In this document: positions 35,144-45,800 of the stretch, piece after piece
Layout: the number at the start of each line of letters is the position of its first letter
Numbering within the stretch: position 1 is the first letter of the stretch
Assembly: GCF_028283705.1 (NCBI RefSeq)
Contig: NZ_JAPWKD010000034.1
Coordinates: 434,001-498,000 of the forward strand
Direction of reading: 5' to 3'
DNA: 64,000 bases
Source of the DNA: Pantoea sp.
GTDB taxonomy: Bacteria; Pseudomonadota; Gammaproteobacteria; Enterobacterales; Enterobacteriaceae
Position numbers and translations under genes: made by a program
Notes under the pieces: model-generated
Told to the model about the DNA's origin: nothing
The model's database searches: none
What the model saw: the letters and a program-made list of their open reading frames with translations, nothing else

Positions 35144-35673
35144 GGCAGGCGGGGTTCAGCCTGCTGGAAATGCTGATTGCGATGGCGGTTGGGGCGGTAC
35201 TGATGCTCAGCGTGGGACGGTTTTTGCCGCTGCTGCTGGCGGAAAATCTGGGTTTACAGCAGCGAGTCCAGTTGCAGCAGGAGCTACAGCAAATCACGCA
35301 AACGCTGCAAAAGGCGCTGCGCCGCGCGGGTTACTGCAACGGCGAGTGCAGCGGTCCGGCGCTCACGTTAAGTGAAAACGGCAGCTGTATCCTGCTGCGC
35401 TGGGATGAAAACAGTAATGGTCGCTGGGAAGGTGTCGGCCATAGCGATAGCGATTTCTATGGCTATCGCTTACGCAGCGGCCAGGTCGAGATGCAGCGTG
35501 GTGTCGATGAATGCAACAGCGCGGGCTGGGAACGTTTAACCGATCCTGAATTTCTGACCGTTACCCACTTCAGAGTCGAGCGCCAGGCAGAGCGTCTGAT
35601 CGTACAACTGACGGGCAAAGCGGGTAAGCAATCGGTGGCACTGGAGAGCTGGGTGATGGGAGAAAACCTGTGA
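35134..35673 (+). CDS. ppdB: Prepilin-peptidase-dependent protein PpdB (minor pseudopilin)
   Basis: This 179-residue protein has a pilin leader and cleavage site (QAGFSLLEMLIAMAVGAVLML; Glu at +5), an amphipathic helix rich in Gln and Leu, and a C-terminal globular part with three cysteines. It resembles PulJ/PilW-type minor pseudopilins. It overlaps its neighbours by 10 and 4 bases, so the four genes are surely one operon. Confidence 0.88.
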   Translation: MRIRQAGFSLLEMLIAMAVGAVLMLSVGRFLPLLLAENLGLQQRVQLQQELQQITQTLQKALRRAGYCNGECSGPALTLSENGSCILLRWDENSNGRWEGVGHSDSDFYGYRLRSGQVEMQRGVDECNSAGWERLTDPEFLTVTHFRVERQAERLIVQLTGKAGKQSVALESWVMGENL

Positions 35674-36179
35674 AACAGGCGGGTAATAGCACTCTGGGTA
35701 TGGTGCTGATGGTGCTATTGATGGGCGGGCTAACCTTACATGCCACCCGTACCCGACTGGCGCAGGATATGGTTCTGGTCGCTGATGAACAGCAGCATCA
35801 CCAGGATTTCTGGCGGGCTGCCGGGGCGTTGCAATGGGGCAAAGTACAGCATTGGCCGCAGACGCCGGGCTGGCAATGCCAGTGGTGGGTGACGGAGCAG
35901 TGGCGCAGCTGTCTGCTACGCATGGAGGACGACCGTGGGTTATTACAGGGAAGTGGTACCGGGCGCGAGCTGGCGCTCTGGCATTGGGTCTCGTTACAGG
36001 GAAATCAAATCAGGTTCCGGGCGCATGGCTGGATTGATTACTGCCCGCTGGCGGACGCCGCGTTGTGTCAGGCAGCAGCAAGGATTCAGCCTGGCGGAAA
36101 CTCTGGTGGCGATGCTGCTGCTGGCGATGAGCATCAGCGCGCTGCTGCATTATCATCGGGCGCTGGCGCTGGGTTTTAG
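35670..36179 (+). CDS. ygdB: YgdB-like protein (DUF2509) with an extended C-terminus
   Basis: This 169-residue protein has an N-terminal hydrophobic segment (STLGMVLMVLLMGGLTL) and the YgdB features WQCQWWV and GWIDYCPLADAALCQ. E. coli YgdB (135 residues) ends at the equivalent of ALCQ. Here the frame runs on for about 35 more residues of Gly/Ala-rich sequence that overlaps ppdC in another frame, as if the usual stop had been lost. It probably still acts with the pseudopilins. Confidence 0.8.
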   Translation: MKQAGNSTLGMVLMVLLMGGLTLHATRTRLAQDMVLVADEQQHHQDFWRAAGALQWGKVQHWPQTPGWQCQWWVTEQWRSCLLRMEDDRGLLQGSGTGRELALWHWVSLQGNQIRFRAHGWIDYCPLADAALCQAAARIQPGGNSGGDAAAGDEHQRAAALSSGAGAGF

Positions 36180-36369
36180 CCAGCAATGGCAGCAGCGTCA
36201 GGTATGGCAGGTTGCAGGTCAGGCGTTGCTTGGTCGCGAAGTTGCAGGCTGGCGAATTCAGCGCCAGCAGCAACCTCAGCCAGGCAGCTGCATACTGGAA
36301 CGGGTGACGGTTAGCAGCCCGCAACAGCGCGAGGCTTCACTGGTGCGGCTGAATTGTCCTTTTCCCTGA
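36025..36369 (+). CDS. ppdC: Prepilin-peptidase-dependent protein PpdC (minor pseudopilin)
   Basis: This 114-residue protein has a long basic leader followed by the pilin cleavage site QQGFSLAETLVAMLLLAMSIS (Glu at +5), and two cysteines near the C-terminus (PGSCILERV, VRLNCPFP), as in E. coli PpdC. The ATG at 36025 is the only good start close to the pilin motif. The gene shares 155 bases with the end of ygdB in a different frame. Confidence 0.8.
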   Translation: MAGLITARWRTPRCVRQQQGFSLAETLVAMLLLAMSISALLHYHRALALGFSQQWQQRQVWQVAGQALLGREVAGWRIQRQQQPQPGSCILERVTVSSPQQREASLVRLNCPFP

Positions 36370-36451
36370 TTGCGTCCTTGCGGTAGGCATCCCAGGCGAT
36401 ACAGGGTAGAGTGACCAGGCTGCGCAGTTTTACTTTTCTATGGGAGACTTC

Positions 36452-39400
36452 ATGTTCCGGGTTTACCACTCCAATCAGCTTGACCTGCTTAAAAATCTGG
36501 CTGGAATTCTGATTGAAAACCAACCGCTTACCGATCCACTTGCTGCTGAGCAGGTGCTGGTACAAAGCCCCGGTATGGCGCAATGGTTACAGATGGAACT
36601 GGCGCACAGTTTTGGCATTGCGGCGAACATTGATTTCCCGCTGCCCGCGACCTTTATCTGGAACATGTTTGTACAGGTGCTGCCGGATATTCCAAAGGAA
36701 AGCGCCTTTACCAAAGCCAGCATGAGCTGGAAATTGATGCATCGTCTGCCCACGTTGCTGGAGCAGGACGCCTTTCAGTCGCTGCGTCACTACCTGCATG
36801 ACGATGCGGATAAGCGCAAGTTGTATCAACTCAGTGCCCGTGTCGCCGACCTGTTTGACCAGTATCTGGTGTATCGCGCTGACTGGCTTAACAGCTGGGA
36901 ACGTGGTGAGTTGATCGAAGGCTTAGGGGAGTCGCAGCAGTGGCAGGCGGCGTTATGGTGTGATCTGGTCAGTTTTACTGCCAGCCTCGGCCAGCCATTG
37001 TGGCATCGTGCCAATTTATATGCCCGCTTTATCCAGACGCTGGAGCAGGCCAGCAGCCCACCGCCAGGTCTACCGCAACGGGTGTTTATCTGCGGCATCT
37101 CTGCGCTCCCGCCCGTGTATTTACAGGCCCTGGAAGCGCTGGGTCGCCATATCGATATTCATCTGTTGTTCACCAATCCCTGCCGTGATTACTGGGGGGA
37201 CATTCAGGATTATGCGTTTTTGGCTAAACTCCAGAGCCGCAAGCGTCGCCGTATTCATTCCGATGAACAGCAACCCCTGTTTCGTGATCCTGCGGCAGCG
37301 TCCGCGCTGTTTAATGAATCTGGTGAGCAACAGTTAACCAATCCGCTGCTGGCTTCGTGGGGCAAGCTGGGGCGCGATAACCTGTTTCTGCTCAGCCAGA
37401 TGGAATCTGCCGCTAACGATATTGATGCCTTTGTCGATATCCCTCCCGATAATCTGCTACATGCGTTGCAGGCTGATTTACTCAACCTGGAAGATAATGC
37501 GGTGATTGGTGTGAGTGCCGGAGAGCTGGCAGGTAGCCAGGGCAAACGCCTGCTGGATCCACAGGATCGCTCGCTGACGATTCAGGTTTGCCACAGCGCG
37601 CAGCGCGAAGTCGAAGTGCTACAGGATCATTTATTAGCCCTGATGGAGGCCGATCCGCAACTGAAACCGCGCGATATCATCGTGATGGTGGCAGATATCG
37701 ACAGTTACGCGCCTTTTATCCAGGCGGCGTTCGCCAGCGCCCCCTCATCCCGCTATCTGCCGTTTGCCATCTCTGACCGCAGGGCCAGTCAGGCACACCC
37801 GGCAATTCTGGCGTTGTTGAGTTTGTTGTCGTTACCGGAAAGCCGTTTTGCTTCGGAAGAGGTGCTGGCGTTGCTGGAAGTCCCGGCGCTGGCGCAGCGC
37901 TGCTCAGTAGATGAAAGCGGCTTACGCCTGCTGCGTCGCTGGGTGATGGAGTCCGGGATTCGCTGGGGGCTGGATGATGCCAGCGTCGAGGCACTGGCAC
38001 TGCCGGTCACCGGCCAGCACACCTGGCATTTTGGTTTGCAACGCATGCTTCTGGGTTACGCACTGGAAAGCCGTAACGGTGACTGGCAGGGGATTCTGCC
38101 TTATGACGAATCCACCGGATTGATTGCCGAGCTGGCGGGCCATCTGGCGGAGTTGCTTTCACGGCTGGAGGCCTGGCGCGCACGGCTGGCACAGGAACGA
38201 CCCCTTAACGACTGGCTGCCGCTATGCCGTGAATTAATGGATAGCTTCTTTAGTGGCGATAGCGAAAGTGAAGCGGCGTTGATGCTGGTGGAAAACCAGT
38301 GGAAGCAGATTATTGAGCAAGGCATGCAGGCGGCGTATGCCCAGCCGATTCCGGTCACGTTACTGCGCGATGAACTGCGTTCACGTCTCGACCAGCAACG
38401 TATCAGCCAGCGTTTTCTTGCCGGGCCGGTTAATTTCTGTACGCTGATGCCCATGCGTTCAATACCCTTCAAAGTGGTATGCCTGCTGGGCATGAACGAC
38501 GGTGTCTATCCGCGCACGCTGGCACCACTGGGCTTTGACCTGATGCAGCAACAAATGCGCAAAGGAGATCGCAGCCGACGAGACGATGACCGCTATCTGT
38601 TCCTCGAAGCGCTGATTTCGGCCCAGGAACAGTTGTATATCAGCTATATCGGGCGTGCCATTCAGGACAATACCGAGCGTTATCCATCGGTGCTGGTGAC
38701 GGAACTGGTTGATTATCTTGGCCAGAGTTTCTGTCTGCCGGGGGATGAAGGGTCTGAACCGGATATCAGCGAGCAGCGGGTACGTGGACATTTACAAACG
38801 CTTGCATAGCCGGATGCCGTTTGCCGCAGAAAATTTCCAGCCGGGCAGCTATGGGCAAAGTTTTGCCGCAGAGTGGTTGCCTGCTGCTGCCGGGCGGGGA
38901 GAGGCACAACCGGACTTCGTCCAGCCGCTGGCTGCGATGCCGTTGACCACAGTGTCGCTGGAACAATTGCTGCGTTTCTGGCGTCATCCGGTACGCGCCT
39001 GGTTTCAACAGCGTCTGGGCGTGGCTTTCTGGATGGAAGAGAGTGAATTGCCTGACAGCGAACCATTCTCTCCCGACAGCCTTGAACGCTATCAGATCAA
39101 CGCGCAGTTACTGAATACCCTGGTGGCAGGTGAGGATCCGGCGCAGCTGTATGCCCGCCATCGCGCAGCAGGAAATCTTCCTTATGGCGCATTTGGGGAA
39201 CTTTTCTGGCAAAGCCAGACCGAAGAGATGCAGGAAGTTGCGGCTGAAGTCAGTGGACAGCGCCAGGCAGCGGAAAGCTGGGAGGTGGATCTGCCGTTGG
39301 GCGATGTGCAGTTGACCGGCTGGCTAACTCAGGTGCAAGCTGATGGACTGCTGCGCTGGCGTCCCGGTGTGCTCAATATGAATGATGGCTTACTGCTGTG

Positions 39401-39833
39401 GCTGGAGCATCTGGTTTATTGTGCCCTGGGTGGCAGCGGTGAAAGCCGTATGTATGGTCGTAAACAAAGTCGCTGGCGTTTTAGCGCGATTGGCAAAGAG
39501 CAGGCGCTGAGCCTGTTGCAGGAGTATATGGCCGGGTATCGGGCCGGATTGGCACAGCCGCTTATGCTGCTGAACAAATCTGGTGGAGCCTGGCTGGAAG
39601 CGAGTTTTGATGCGAAAACCCGTCAGCTATTGGATGACGAGGTTACGCAGAAAAAAGCACGCGGCCGGCTGATACAGGCCTGGCAGGGTGGTTTTCAGCT
39701 GGAAGGTGAGGGCAGTGATCCTTACCTGCAGCGCCTGAGTCGTGTGCTTGATGACACGGCACTTCAGGCAATCACTGATGCTGCCCGGCGCTGGTATTTG
39801 CCGGTGCGTCTCGCGCATCACGATGATGAATAG
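36452..39833 (+). pseudogene. recC: recC, exonuclease V gamma subunit, interrupted by a +1 frameshift
   Basis: RecC recognises Chi in the RecBCD helicase-nuclease. The first frame (785 residues from 36452, MFRVYHSNQL) follows E. coli RecC closely up to RVRGHLQTL, then stops at TAG 38807-38809. RecC similarity resumes at once in the next frame with HSRMPFAAENFQPG and continues to 39833. Removing one T from CTTG at 38801-38804 restores a protein of about 1126 residues (E. coli 1122). No other lesion is visible. It may be a sequencing error or a recent mutation. If real, about 340 C-terminal residues are lost. The start is preceded by GGGAGA. Confidence 0.92.
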
Positions 39834-39939
39834 CAATTGGGTGACGATGCTACAGGATGTCGTCCTCACCATAATAAAAAGTCATTTTTTTGACCGCCGG
39901 GTGCACAGCCAGCGGTAAAGGGTAACGTAAGGGGTTTAA

Positions 39940-42837
39940 ATGCGGATTTACGCACGCTGGATAGCGGCGCTGCTGCTGAGCGTCACGGCTTTGACTGCCG
40001 TGGCTGACGAGCAGCGCGGCTGGCAGCCAGTCAATGAAACCATTCGTAAAAGCGATCACGATCCACGCGCCTATCAGGCGATAACGCTGACAAACGGTAT
40101 GACCGTCCTGCTGGTCTCCGATCCCGCCGCGCCTAAGTCACTGGCAGCACTGACATTGCCGATTGGATCGCTGGACGATCCTGGTCAGCAGTTGGGCCTG
40201 GCGCACTATCTCGAACATATGGTGCTGATGGGATCGAAACTTTATCCCCAGCCGGATAATCTCGCAGAATTCCTGAAAAAACACGGTGGCAGCCATAACG
40301 CCAGTACCGCGTCCTATCGCACGGCGTTCTATCTCGAAGTGGAGAACGATGCGTTGCAACCGGCGGTGGATCGTCTGGCGGATGCCATTGCCGAGCCGTT
40401 ACTCGATCCGGTCAATGCCGATCGTGAGCGCCACGCGGTCAATGCCGAGCTGACGATGGCTCGCTCGCGCGATGGCCTGCGTATGGCTCAGGTGGGCGCA
40501 GAAACCCTCAACCCGGCACATCCCGGTGCGCGTTTTTCCGGCGGAAATCTTGATACGCTGAAGGACAAACCTGGCAGCCAGCTGCATCAGGCGTTGCTTG
40601 ATTTCTACCATAGCCACTACTCGGCCAACCTGATGAAAGCGGTGATTTACAGCAACAAACCGCTGCCGGAGATGGCGGATATCGCCGCAAAAACCTTTGG
40701 TCGCGTAGCGAATCACCAGGCCAGCGTGCCGGATATCAGTGTACCGGTGGTGACCGATGCGCAGAAAGGTATCATCATTCACTACGTGCCCGCCCAGCCG
40801 CGGAAGCAGCTGAAAGTAGAGTTCCGGATTGCTAATAACAGTGACCGTTTCCGCAGTAAGACCGACACGCTGATAAGCTACGTGCTGGGGAATCGCAGCA
40901 AAAACACCCTGAATGACTGGCTGCAACGGCAAGGGCTGGCGGACGGTGTCAATGCCGGTGCTGACCCGATGACCGAACGCACCAGCGGCGTGTTTGCCAT
41001 TACCGTCTCGCTGACCGACAAAGGTCTGGCACAGCGTGATGAGGTGGTGGCAGCAATATTTAGCTATCTCGATATGCTGCGTAGCAAAGGCATCGATAAA
41101 GGCTATTTTGATGAAGTTTCCCATGTGCTGGCGCTGGATTTCCGTTATCCCTCCATCACCCGCGACATGGATTACATCGAATGGCTGGTTGATACCATGC
41201 TACGGGTGCCGATTGAGCATGCGCTGGATGCCCCGTATCTGGCCGATGACTATGATCCGGCCGCCATCAAGGCGCGTCTGGCGGAGATGACGCTGCAGAA
41301 TGCCCGTATCTGGTATATCAGCCCGCAGGAGCCGCATAACAAAGAAGCCTACTTTGTTAATGCGCCTTACCAGGTCGATAAAATCAGCGATGCGCAGTTC
41401 AGTGACTGGAAGCAGCGCGCCAGTGCGATTCAGCTGTCATTACCCACCCTGAACCCTTATATCCCATCGGACTTCTCTATCATGCCGTCCGATGGCAAAA
41501 CCTACACCCATCCCGTTGCGCTAACCACTGGCGACAGCATGCGTATTTTCTGGATGCCAAGTCAGTACTACGCCAGTGAACCCAAAGCGGCGATCACCCT
41601 GGCGTTGCGAAATAAAGCGGCGATCAGTGATGCACAGCATCAGGTGTTATTTGGCCTGAATGATTATCTCTCCAGCCTGGCGCTGGATCAGCTGAACTCG
41701 CAGGCATCAGTCGGGGGGATCAGCTTCTCTACCGGTGAAAACGATGGTCTGGAGTTTAACGCCAGCGGTTTCACCCAGCGTCTGCCAGAGTTGCTGAAAA
41801 AGCTGGTGGAAGGTTACGCCACCTTCACGCCAACCCAGCAGCAACTGGAACAGGCGAAGTCCTGGTATCTTGACCAACTGGAATCGGCTGATAAAGGCAA
41901 AGCGTTTGAGCTGGCGATTCAGCCGATGCAGATGCTGTCGCAGCTTCCTTATACCCAGCGTGAGGAGCGTCGTAAGCTGGTGAAAGATATCACTCTGCAG
42001 CAGGTAACCGACTATCGGGATGCGCTGATTCACCACGCCACGCCAGAAATGATCGTGGTCGGGAATCTCTCTGCTGATCGGGTCAAACAGCTGGGCGAAG
42101 ATCTGAAGCAGCAGTTGCAGAGTGACGGTCATTCCTACTGGCACAGCAACTATGTGGCGATTGATAAGCCGGTCAAAGCCAACCTGCAAAAAGCGGGCAG
42201 CAGCACCGATTCGGCACTGGCTGCGCTCTATGTGCCGCTTGGTTACAGCGAATACCAGAGCATGGCGAGCAGCTCCATGCTCAGCCAGATTGTGCAACCG
42301 TGGTTCTATAACCAGCTGCGCACGGTGGAGCAGCTGGGTTATGCGGTGTTTGCCTTCCAGATGCCGGTGGGACGTCAGTGGGGCATCGGTTTCCTGCTGC
42401 AAAGCAACAGCAAGCAACCGGCTTACCTGTTGCAGCGCTTCCAGGCCTTCTATCCACAGGCCGAACAACGCCTGCGTGATATGAAACCGGAAGAGTTTGC
42501 CCAGTATCAACAGGCAATGATCAACGATCTGCAACAGCGTCCGCAGACGCTGGATGAAGAGGCCAATCGCTACAACCGTGATTTCAATCGACAGAACTTT
42601 GCCTTTGATACCCGTGAAAACGTGATTGAACAGATCAAACAGCTGACTCCTTCCGGCCTGGCTGATTTCTTCCATCAGGGAGTGCTGGCACAACAGGGCA
42701 TGGCGATGATTTCACAGATTGGCGGCAGCCATGATGGCACGGTGAAAGACGATTATGCCCAGTTGCCTGACTGGACCACCTGGCAGGAAGTTTCGCAGTT
42801 GCAGCAGTCGCTGCCAGTGAAGAGTGATGACAAATGA
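39940..42837 (+). CDS. ptrA: Protease III (pitrilysin)
   Basis: This 965-residue periplasmic zinc metalloprotease of the M16 family degrades small peptides such as insulin. A Sec signal peptide (about residues 1-22, ending TAVA) precedes the mature enzyme. The inverted zinc motif is His89-X-X-Glu92-His93 (AHYLEHM), and Glu170 in RHAVNAELTMA is the likely third ligand. It lies between recC and recB as in E. coli and overlaps recB by four bases. Confidence 0.97.
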   Translation: MRIYARWIAALLLSVTALTAVADEQRGWQPVNETIRKSDHDPRAYQAITLTNGMTVLLVSDPAAPKSLAALTLPIGSLDDPGQQLGLAHYLEHMVLMGSKLYPQPDNLAEFLKKHGGSHNASTASYRTAFYLEVENDALQPAVDRLADAIAEPLLDPVNADRERHAVNAELTMARSRDGLRMAQVGAETLNPAHPGARFSGGNLDTLKDKPGSQLHQALLDFYHSHYSANLMKAVIYSNKPLPEMADIAAKTFGRVANHQASVPDISVPVVTDAQKGIIIHYVPAQPRKQLKVEFRIANNSDRFRSKTDTLISYVLGNRSKNTLNDWLQRQGLADGVNAGADPMTERTSGVFAITVSLTDKGLAQRDEVVAAIFSYLDMLRSKGIDKGYFDEVSHVLALDFRYPSITRDMDYIEWLVDTMLRVPIEHALDAPYLADDYDPAAIKARLAEMTLQNARIWYISPQEPHNKEAYFVNAPYQVDKISDAQFSDWKQRASAIQLSLPTLNPYIPSDFSIMPSDGKTYTHPVALTTGDSMRIFWMPSQYYASEPKAAITLALRNKAAISDAQHQVLFGLNDYLSSLALDQLNSQASVGGISFSTGENDGLEFNASGFTQRLPELLKKLVEGYATFTPTQQQLEQAKSWYLDQLESADKGKAFELAIQPMQMLSQLPYTQREERRKLVKDITLQQVTDYRDALIHHATPEMIVVGNLSADRVKQLGEDLKQQLQSDGHSYWHSNYVAIDKPVKANLQKAGSSTDSALAALYVPLGYSEYQSMASSSMLSQIVQPWFYNQLRTVEQLGYAVFAFQMPVGRQWGIGFLLQSNSKQPAYLLQRFQAFYPQAEQRLRDMKPEEFAQYQQAMINDLQQRPQTLDEEANRYNRDFNRQNFAFDTRENVIEQIKQLTPSGLADFFHQGVLAQQGMAMISQIGGSHDGTVKDDYAQLPDWTTWQEVSQLQQSLPVKSDDK

Positions 42838-45800
42838 GTTTACTGCCTGAATCGCTCAATCCGCTGACGCTGCCATTGCGTGGCGAGCGGCTGATTGAAG
42901 CCTCAGCAGGGACCGGAAAAACCTTTACCATCGGCCTGCTTTATCTGCGCTTGCTGCTTGGGTTAGGGGGAGAGCGGGCTTATACCCGTCCGCTCTCGGT
43001 TGAAGAGATTCTTGTGGTGACCTTCACCGAAGCGGCTACTGCCGAGCTGCGTGGTCGTATCCGGGCGAATATCCACGAATTGCGGCTGGCCTGCATTCGC
43101 GGGCACAGCAACAACCCGATGCTGGCGCAATTGCTACAGGAAATGCCACAACCGGCCGAGGCGGCTTCTCTGCTGCTGGCGGCAGAGCGGCAGATGGACG
43201 AAGCGGCGATTTTCACCATTCACGGCTTTTGCCAGCGCATGCTCAACCTTAATGCGTTTGAATCCGGCATGTTGTTTGAACAGCAGCTGATCGAGGATGA
43301 ACAGCTGTTGCTGAAACAGGCAACGGCAGATTTCTGGCGACGCCACTGCTATCCGCTGACGCTGGATGTGGCGCGAGCCATCGTGGCGGAATGGAGCGGC
43401 CCGGAGCAGCTGCTGACAACCTTACGCCCTTGGCTACAGGGCGAGACCCCAACATTGCAGTCTCCCCCGGCACCTGACGAAACGCTGTCGGCACGCCATG
43501 CGCAAAACCTGGCGCGTATTTCTGACATCAAAGCGTGCTGGGCGGCAGTGGGTGAAGAAGTCATTAACCTGATTGGCGAGTCCGGGGTCGATAAGCGCAG
43601 CTACAGCAGCAAAAATCTGCCGCTTTGGGTCAGCAAAGTTTCGCTGTGGGCGCAAAGCGATACCCATGATTATCAGGTGCCAGCGGAACTGGCGCGTTTT
43701 GGTCAGCAGGTGTTGCTTGAGAAGACCAAAAAAGGTGACGCTCCCCAGCATGCATTATTTGTCGCGATTGACCAGTTTCTGGCGCAGCCGATTTCTCTGC
43801 GCGATCTGGTGATTGCCAGGGCGCTGACTGAAGTGCGCAGCGCGGTGCGGAAAGAAAAACGGCTGCACGCGCTGCTGGGTTTTGATGACCTGCTGAGCCG
43901 ACTGGATGAAGCCCTGCAACAGCCCGCGGGCCCGCAGCTGGCACAGGCGATTCGTCAGCGCTTTCCGGTGGCGCTGATTGATGAGTTTCAGGACACCGAT
44001 CCACTGCAATATCGTATTTTCAGCACGCTCTACGTTAACCAGCCAGAGCATGCATTGTTGCTGATTGGCGATCCCAAACAGGCGATTTACGCGTTCCGTG
44101 GCGCGGATATTTTTACCTATATACGTGCCCGTAATGATGTGAGTGCCCACTATACCCTCGATACCAACTGGCGCTCATCACCGCCAATGGTCGAAAGCGT
44201 AAACCGGCTTTTTAGCCGCCTCGATGCGCCCTTTTTATTTGCCGATATTCCGTTTTTGCCGGTGCACTTTGCTAAACCAAATCAGGCATTGACGCTGAAT
44301 CTCGATCAGCAACCGCAGGCCGCATTACGCTTCTGGCTGCAACCCGGTGAGGGGTGCAGCGTGGGTGATTACCAGCAACTGATGGCGCAGCAGTGTGCGG
44401 CGGATATCAGCCGCTGGTTGCAGGCGGGTCATGAACAGCGTGCGTTGCTGGGGAAAGCCCCGGCATTGCGCCCGGTACAGGCTTCGGACCTCACCGTGCT
44501 GGTGCGCAGCCGTAACGAGGCGAACCTGATTCGCGAAGCGCTGAACCAACTGGCGATTCCATCGGTGTACCTGTCGAATCGCGACAGCGTCTATACCACC
44601 CCGGAAGCGCGCGAGTTGCTGTGGTTGTTGCAGGCGGTGCTGGCACCGGAGCAGGAGCGGATGCTGCGTACTGCGCTGGCAACGTCACTGTTTGCTTTTG
44701 ATGCGGCGCAACTGGATGCACTCGATCAGGATGCGCGCGGTTGGGATCAACTGGTTGACACTTTTGCACGCTGGCAACTGCTGTGGCAGCAACGTGGTGT
44801 GCTGCCGATGCTGCGCGAAATGATGCAGGAGCGGCAGCTGGCGGAAAATCTGCTGGCTTCGGAAAACGGTGAGCGCCGTCTGACCGATTTGTTGCATCTG
44901 GGCGAGTTGTTGCAGGAGGCTGCATCCCAGCTCGACAGCCCACATGCGCTGGTACGCCATCTGGCGCAGCAGATTGCCCGTCCTGATAGCCAGGCGGCCA
45001 GCCAGCAGCTGCGTCTGGAAAGCGATCGTCATCTGGTGCAGATTGTCACTATCCATAAATCGAAAGGCTTACAGTATCCGCTGGTATGGCTGCCTTTTGC
45101 CGCCGGTTTCCGTGAGGCCGATACCGCGTTGTATCACGACCGGGAAAGCTTTGGTGCGGTGCTGGATTTACAAAACGATGAGGCTAGCCTGGAGTTAGCC
45201 GAGCAGGAGCGTCTGGCGGAAGATTTGCGTCTGTTGTATGTGGCGCTGACGCGTTCGGTTTATCACTGTAGCGTTGGCGTGGCGCCGCTGTTTCGCGGCA
45301 CGCGTAAGAAAGAGGGCGCAAGCGATCTGCATAAAAGTGCGCTTGGTTTTCTGCTGCAACGCGGTGAGGCCGCGACGGCGGAGCAACTGGCTGCACTGTT
45401 GGCAGAAATGAATGATGCAGCAACTGAGGTGGTGTCTGCCGGTGATGCTGATGCGACGCGCTGGCAATCTCAGGCCGTCAGTGAGACGACGTTAAATGCG
45501 CGTGAAGTGACACGTGCGCTGGCCGATCCCTGGCGCGTGACCAGCTACTCCGGTTTACAACAGCACGGCAGCAGCCGTTTGCTGGAAGTGATGCCGGGGT
45601 TTGATGTGGACGCGGCAGCAGACGAACCGGGCGAGCCACAACCTTCCGCTCTAACGCCACACCATTTCCCACGCGGCGCGGCGCCTGGTACTTTCCTGCA
45701 TGAACTGTTTGAGTCGCTGGATTTTACCCAGCCACCCAGCGAAGAACTGCTGTTGCAGCATCTGCAACAGAAGGGTTATCCGCCGCACTGGCAGCCGATG

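Noticed and set aside
41707..42693. Long minus-strand open frame (328 codons) inside ptrA
   Set aside because: It is a shadow of the certain protease III gene, with no domain or ribosome site.
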